DNA of 64,000 bases from assembly GCF_001423885.1 (NCBI RefSeq), contig NZ_LMPP01000001.1, forward strand, positions 721,543-785,542, written 5' to 3'. Position 1 is the stretch's first letter, and each line of letters starts with the position of its first letter. The notes beneath the pieces were generated by a model. The model was not told the DNA's origin. It saw nothing but the letters and a program-made list of their open reading frames with translations, and ran no database searches. Positions 60,434 to 64,000 of the stretch are shown one piece after another. The translations under genes were made by a program, and so were the position numbers. This stretch comes from Rathayibacter sp. Leaf185 (GTDB lineage Bacteria > Actinomycetota > Actinomycetes > Actinomycetales > Microbacteriaceae).

Positions 60434-61279
60434 TCAGCGGCTCCAGGAGGCGACCAGGAGGTCCCCGCGGATCAGCCGCAGCTCGTCGAGCAGGCGGTCG
60501 ATCACGGCGTTCGAGACCCCCGAGGCGACCACGTCGTGGGGTCCGAGCGGGAGGAGGCGGCCGGTGCGGATCCGGACGACCTCCCACCCCGCCGACCGCA
60601 GTGCGCGGTCCTTCCGCCGGTCGGCCTCCTCGCGGTGACCGACGTGCTCGAGACCGTGCCGCCCCGTGGAGTCGTACTCGACGGCCACTCGCAGCTCGCC
60701 CAGCACGATGTCGGGCCACGCCTCGAGATGGTCGAAGAACGCCCGCCCGAGCCGCACCGCGGTGAACCCGGGCTCGAACTCGAGCCGCGCGGCCAGCATC
60801 GCCCGCAGTCGCGCCTCGACGGCGGAGGCGGGCGGAGGCGCGCACCGGCTCGCGAAGGGCTCGCCGACCGGGAGGTCGGGCGTCTTCGAACAGATCCGCG
60901 GCGCGCGGGCGGACGGTCGCGGCGGCGGATCGCTCTCCGCGGGCGTGTCACTCCGAGCCGGCCTGGGCGTCCGCGGCCGGGCGAGCGCCGCGCACTCGGG
61001 GCACCAGGAGGACCGCCGCCGCTCGCGGCCCGGGCGGTGGCGCTGCTCGTCGGGCGTCGCGACGAAGAGGTGCCCGGAGTCGCAGAGCCAGCAGAGGTAG
61101 ACGTCGGCCGCCGGCGGGATCTGGCTGAGCACGATCCCGTCGTTGTACTCGGGCCGGTACTGGCGCACCAGCACCGGGAACGAGGACCACGCCTCCCGGT
61201 ACCGCCCCACCTCGTACGGCACCTCGACCCCTCGCGAGAACCGCCGCCGCTCCCACCACCGCCCGATCGCCTCCGCCAC
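60434..61279 (-). CDS. Zinc-ribbon plus PD-(D/E)XK (Vsr/DUF559-like) nuclease-domain protein
   Basis: A 281-residue protein. At about residues 45-95 a treble-clef zinc ribbon of the DUF4379 type appears (ADVYLCWLCDSGHLFVA and WCPECAAL). The C-terminal 130 residues have an Asp and Glu in the order of a PD-(D/E)XK core: WPDIVLGELRVAVEYDSTGRHG, then DRRKDRALRSAGWEVVRIR, as in very-short-patch-repair-like endonucleases. The middle is a Pro/Arg-rich linker. GTG 61279 lies 6 nt after TACTGT, a good -10 box, which sets the start. Convergent with the GIY-YIG gene. Confidence 0.8.
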   Translation of the reverse strand: MAEAIGRWWERRRFSRGVEVPYEVGRYREAWSSFPVLVRQYRPEYNDGIVLSQIPPAADVYLCWLCDSGHLFVATPDEQRHRPGRERRRSSWCPECAALARPRTPRPARSDTPAESDPPPRPSARAPRICSKTPDLPVGEPFASRCAPPPASAVEARLRAMLAARLEFEPGFTAVRLGRAFFDHLEAWPDIVLGELRVAVEYDSTGRHGLEHVGHREEADRRKDRALRSAGWEVVRIRTGRLLPLGPHDVVASGVSNAVIDRLLDELRLIRGDLLVASWSR

Positions 61280-61548
61280 CCCCGCACAGTACGTCCGACC
61301 ACCGACGCCGCCGCCCGGCGAGAAGTCCGCACGCCGCACCTCCAGGCACCGGTCGATCTCGATACACCCGCGCCGCGGGCTATTCGATCAGCGGGCAGCC
61401 ACCGACCCGGACCGACCGCGATCAACACCCGCCGATCGTTCCGCGCAAGCCGGACTCACGAGCGCACCGCGGAATCGCGTGCCAAGCGCTTCCGCGCAGC
61501 GAACGTGACTCGCTCTACAAGACCCGACCACTTCGGGAAGCCGACAGC

Positions 61549-61577
61549 GAGGCAGGGCGGCGAAGCCGCCCTGCCTC
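61549..61577 (-). terminator. Strong hairpin at the end of the small membrane-protein operon
   Basis: GAGGCAGGGCGGC (61549-61561) pairs perfectly with GCCGCCCTGCCTC (61565-61577) across a GAA loop, a 13-bp GC-rich stem. It overlaps the stop codon of the minus-strand gene at 61576, so it ends that transcript. Confidence 0.8.
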
Positions 61578-61884
61578 AGTGCGGCCCATCCTGCTCGTCG
61601 AGGTCGGCGATCTCCGCGTCGTCCGGCTTGAAGGTCAGCGAGAACATCGCGATCGCGACGAGGACGACGATGAACGCGACTCCGAAGGAGATGACCGAGA
61701 CGAGCGGCTCGCGGGTCGACAGGAGGACGACGAGGCCCACGAACGCGGCCATCGCGGCCGAGAAGCCGATCAGCTCGAGGGGTCGCAGCCGGTCCTTGCG
61801 GGTCGGCTGGAAGGTGCGGGGCGCGAACTCCTCGGGCTCGCCGCCGGGGGTCGGCGCATCGGGGGTCTGGCCTTCGGCGGTCAT
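61576..61884 (-). CDS. Small hypothetical membrane protein
   Basis: A 102-residue protein with a polar, Pro-rich N-terminus (residues 1-35) and two predicted helices (LIGFSAAMAAFVGLVVLLS and VISFGVAFIVVLVAIAMFSLTF). It ends in an acidic tail DDAEIADLDEQDGPH. ATG 61884 overlaps the stop of the preceding DUF308-like gene. No recognised family. Such pairs of small membrane proteins are common in actinobacteria. The terminator hairpin covers its stop codon. Confidence 0.75.
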   Translation of the reverse strand: MTAEGQTPDAPTPGGEPEEFAPRTFQPTRKDRLRPLELIGFSAAMAAFVGLVVLLSTREPLVSVISFGVAFIVVLVAIAMFSLTFKPDDAEIADLDEQDGPH

Positions 61885-62468
61885 CGGTCTCCTCCGGAGG
61901 TCGGTGTCGAGGCGTCGACGGCGTCGGCACCGGCGGCCCACTTGAGTGAGAACGCGGCGATCGCGAGGTAGACGCCGATCACGACGGCGTACGCGCCGAG
62001 AAGTCCGACCGTGACGACCGGATGCGGCGGGAGGAGTGCGAAGGCGGCGCCGAGCAGCACGGTGCCGGCTCCGACGACGACCGCGTCGCGGGCGGCGAGC
62101 CCGTGCCCCCGGCGCCCACTGGTGATCTCGAGTGATCCCGAGATCAGAGCCCAGCCGGCGACCAGCGCGACGAAGAGCAGGAGGGTGGCGACGGGAAGGG
62201 CCACGAGACCCAGGACGCCGGCGAGCAGGGTGACGCCCGCGGAGGTGACGGCGGGGCGCTTGCCGCGTCCCTCCGGTGCCCGCAGTGCGCGCACCAGCGA
62301 GACGGCGCCGCTCGCGAGCGCGAATCCGGCGAAGACGGCCAGACCGAAGGCCGGGCTGTGGTCGGGAGAGAACGTCACCACGCATCCGGCGATCGCGGCG
62401 ACCGCGGCGCGTGCGAGCGCGAGGGTCCAGGAGCTCGCCCGTTCGGCGGTGTCGGCGGCGTGGGCCAC
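61881..62468 (-). CDS. DUF308/HdeD-like membrane protein
   Basis: A 195-residue protein with about six predicted helices arranged as in HdeD/DUF308 proteins: SWTLALARAAVAAIAGCVVTFSP, LAVFAGFALASGAVSLVRALRAP, GVTLLAGVLGLVALPVATLLLFVALVAGWALISGSLEI, then two further pairs. GTG 62468 follows GAGAGG. It is coupled to the smaller membrane protein downstream. Function of the family is unclear (acid or membrane stress in enterobacteria). Confidence 0.8.
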   Translation of the reverse strand: MAHAADTAERASSWTLALARAAVAAIAGCVVTFSPDHSPAFGLAVFAGFALASGAVSLVRALRAPEGRGKRPAVTSAGVTLLAGVLGLVALPVATLLLFVALVAGWALISGSLEITSGRRGHGLAARDAVVVGAGTVLLGAAFALLPPHPVVTVGLLGAYAVVIGVYLAIAAFSLKWAAGADAVDASTPTSGGDR

Positions 62469-62865
62469 GGTCGAGCCTCTCTGGTGGTGCGGTGGGTCGG
62501 AGTCGCGATCGGACCGAGCGACGCCGCCGGGTCCGTCGGCGCTGAGCGCGCGATCCGGAGGCTCTGGCGCCCCTGCGGGGTGCGTCGGCTCCGCGGACTG
62601 TCCGATTTTACGCTCTCCTCGACTCCGGAGCGCCCCGGTACCTCTCGAGCGACCGTATCCTCGGCCAGCGCGCAGCAATCCGCACCGTGTCCATCCTGTT
62701 TCCACAGGGTTACAAGACGCAGGCCTCCCGGAGTCGGGGTCGCCTGTACGGGTGACGCTCGCTATCGTGGGTCCGTTCCTCCCCCGTGCGATGCCCGCGC
62801 GCCCCCGCCCCCAGGCGCTGAACGCACCGCCGTTCTGCACGCCGCTCGAACCTGGAGTTGATGCC
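62469..62865. other. 397-bp region between divergent genes, no clear content
   Basis: I see no coding sequence with good support on either strand, except that the following acyltransferase might start at ATG 62790 rather than 62866. TATCGT (62764-62769) could be a -10 box for the plus-strand genes but lacks a matching -35. No strong palindrome was found. Confidence 0.5.
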
Positions 62866-63429
62866 GTGAACGGACTGGATCTCGCGATTCTCGCTCAGCG
62901 GGCCCGCGATCTGGCCTTCAGCAAGATCGTCGCCGGTGGCTTCCACCGGTTCGGGAAGGGATCCCGCATCTGCCTGCCGTTCAGGATCGGCCCCGGTCAG
63001 GGCAGCCGCATCTCGATCGGTGAGAACGTCCTGATCAGTGCGAACTGCATGCTCATGGTCCCCTCCTCCGATGCCCCCACCCCCGCCCTGATCATCGGCG
63101 ACCGCGTCCGGATGAACATGACCGCGATCAGCGCCGTGAAGAGCGTGGTCATCGAGGACGGCGTGGGAATCGCCCGCGGCTGCTACATCTCGGACCACTC
63201 CCACGGGTTCTCGGACGCCGGAACGTTCGTGCGCGATCAGCCGATCGAGCGCATCGCTCCGGTCCGCATCGGCCGGGGCGCGTGGCTGGGCGAGAACGTC
63301 GTGATCATGCCCGGCGTCACGGTCGGGCGCGGTGCCGTCATCGGAGCCAATGCCGTCGTCCGGTCCGACGTGCCCGACTACTCCGTCGCCGTCGGGGTCC
63401 CCGCGCGCGTCGTCCGGACCTTCGCGTGA
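62866..63429 (+). CDS. Hexapeptide-repeat acyltransferase
   Basis: A 187-residue left-handed beta-helix acyltransferase. It shows repeated I-G-x-x-V/I-x-x turns: ISIGENVLISANCMLMVPS, LIIGDRVRMNMTAISAVKSVVIEDGVGIARGCYISDHSHGF with the likely catalytic His, and GRGAWLGENVVIMPGVTVGRGAVIGANAVVRSDVP, ending VAVGVPARVVRTFA. It probably acetylates a sugar of a surface glycan. GTG 62866 was chosen because GGAG precedes it; ATG 62790 is an alternative. The glycosyltransferase that follows is 11 bp downstream. Confidence 0.88.
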   Translation: MNGLDLAILAQRARDLAFSKIVAGGFHRFGKGSRICLPFRIGPGQGSRISIGENVLISANCMLMVPSSDAPTPALIIGDRVRMNMTAISAVKSVVIEDGVGIARGCYISDHSHGFSDAGTFVRDQPIERIAPVRIGRGAWLGENVVIMPGVTVGRGAVIGANAVVRSDVPDYSVAVGVPARVVRTFA

Positions 63430-63440
63430 GGACATCAGCT

Positions 63441-64000
63441 GTGGGAAACCCGACTCGAGACGGCCTCGTGCGCGACGTCGTCTTCACGTTCTCGTACGAG
63501 ACGTACACCGACGCGGCCCGCCGAGGCATGATGCGTCCGCCGGACCGCATCCTCACCTCGCTGATGGAGAGCCCGCAGGTGGGGCGCCTGATCGTGGCCA
63601 ACCCGTTCCGCTTCGCTCCGACCAGCATCGTGCGCTCCGCCCTCGGCAAGGAGGTGGAGTTCCCGGGCACGCCCACGCGCGTCCTGCACACTCCGTTGCG
63701 CCTGCGCCGGAGCGACCCGACCGACATCGCGGGCCTCGAGAAGGAGTACCGGGCCTACGACCGCGGCATCGCGAAGCTGGCCGACGAGCTCGAGCTCGTG
63801 CGACCGGTGGTCGTCACCACCAGCCCCGTCGTGGCGGGCTTCTCGCCGTTCGAGTGGGCCGAGCACGTGATGTTCTTCGCCCGCGACGACTGGACCACCT
63901 CGACCCGCTGGAAGGGCCACTGGCCCGCGTTCCAGGAGGCGTACCGCCGCGTGGCCTCCTCCGGACGCTCGGTGACCGCCGTCTCGCAGGAGATCATCGA
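63441..64000 (+). CDS. Glycosyltransferase, TuaH-like GT-B (partial, cut by window edge)
   Basis: The frame starts at GTG 63441 and stays open to the right edge (186 codons). It begins VVFTFSYETYTDAARRGMMRPPDRIL and continues GRLIVANPFRFAPTS. EHVMFFARDDWTTSTRW contains the DDW segment seen in the N-terminal domain of TuaH-like and related GT-B glycosyltransferases. VTAVSQEII follows at the edge, the usual next strand. The C-terminal nucleotide-sugar domain is outside the window. With the acyltransferase it appears to open a polysaccharide gene cluster. Confidence 0.75.
   Translation, partial: MGNPTRDGLVRDVVFTFSYETYTDAARRGMMRPPDRILTSLMESPQVGRLIVANPFRFAPTSIVRSALGKEVEFPGTPTRVLHTPLRLRRSDPTDIAGLEKEYRAYDRGIAKLADELELVRPVVVTTSPVVAGFSPFEWAEHVMFFARDDWTTSTRWKGHWPAFQEAYRRVASSGRSVTAVSQEII

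Noticed and set aside
61292-61548. tRNA or small RNA gene in the gap before the small membrane-protein operon
   Set aside because: I could not fold a cloverleaf or find a TTCGANNC arm, and saw no promoter-terminator pair for an independent RNA. The hairpin at 61549 belongs to the minus-strand operon.
62690-62712. DnaA-box-like TTTCCACAGG
   Set aside because: A single weak match without a cluster of boxes, AT-rich stretch or dnaA/dnaN genes; not an origin.

Overview
The window looks like a chromosomal segment of a high-GC Gram-positive actinobacterium, most likely of the family Microbacteriaceae (Rathayibacter/Clavibacter-like). This is inferred from the strong G/C bias at third codon positions, short intergenic gaps, ATGA/GTGA gene overlaps, many apparently leaderless genes, and content typical of plant- or soil-associated actinobacteria (several LacI-controlled sugar clusters, mycobacterial-type holin, BCKDH operon). 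No rRNA, tRNA, CRISPR array or insertion sequence was recognised.

Layout. 1-4.3 kb: edge of a surface-polysaccharide locus (secreted Tat-like protein cut by the edge, PqqD-like protein, GT2, galE, GT4). 4.3-7.1 kb: orphan prpD, Ppx/GppA phosphatase, ABM monooxygenase. 7.1-17.7 kb (minus strand): a galactan or arabinogalactan cluster in the order GH43 exo-enzyme, sugar-binding lipoprotein, two permeases, GH2 beta-galactosidase, with a LacI regulator beside it. 17.7-30 kb: housekeeping and accessory metabolism (MFS pump, NIPSNAP-like protein, SRPBCC/FAD oxidoreductase/SDR operon, membrane esterase, DoxX, mini-asparaginase operon, PPOX, DUF1992, FAD monooxygenase, UbiA, PnuC). 30.1-33.3 kb: Fur/Zur regulator and a zinc ABC operon with a Zur box over its promoter. 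33.4-42.2 kb: a second sugar cluster (LacI, binding protein, two permeases, GH1-like glycosidase, second LacI, GH51 arabinofuranosidase). 42.4-46.4 kb: HAD phosphatase, MFS, acetyltransferase/TetR pair, glutaminase. 46.4-49.8 kb: a two-gene CHAT peptidase plus serine hydrolase cassette, the best candidate here for an undescribed system. 50-54.6 kb: branched-chain 2-oxoacid dehydrogenase E1alpha/E1beta/E2 and a HisC-type aminotransferase. 54.7-57.7 kb: envelope proteins and a WXG-like plus hydrolase pair. 57.8-61.3 kb: LMW phosphatase, purB and two convergent predicted nucleases. 61.5-64 kb: two small membrane proteins, then a second polysaccharide-type locus (hexapeptide acyltransferase, glycosyltransferase cut by the edge).

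How parts fit together. The two glycan clusters share a LacI-type operator, TACAACGTTGTA, in front of the GH43 gene, in front of the second LacI gene and (tandem) in front of the GH51 gene. This suggests one regulon for plant arabinogalactan side chains: outer arabinose trimming, exo-galactanase, ABC uptake, cytoplasmic beta-galactosidase. A separate perfect palindrome, TTTACATCGATGTAAA, fronts the other ABC operon. About fifteen genes carry a TANNNT-like -10 box ending 6-7 nt before the start codon, which implies widespread leaderless mRNAs. Two intergenic regions hold facing arrays of short units with a 19-bp period, which no gene explains.
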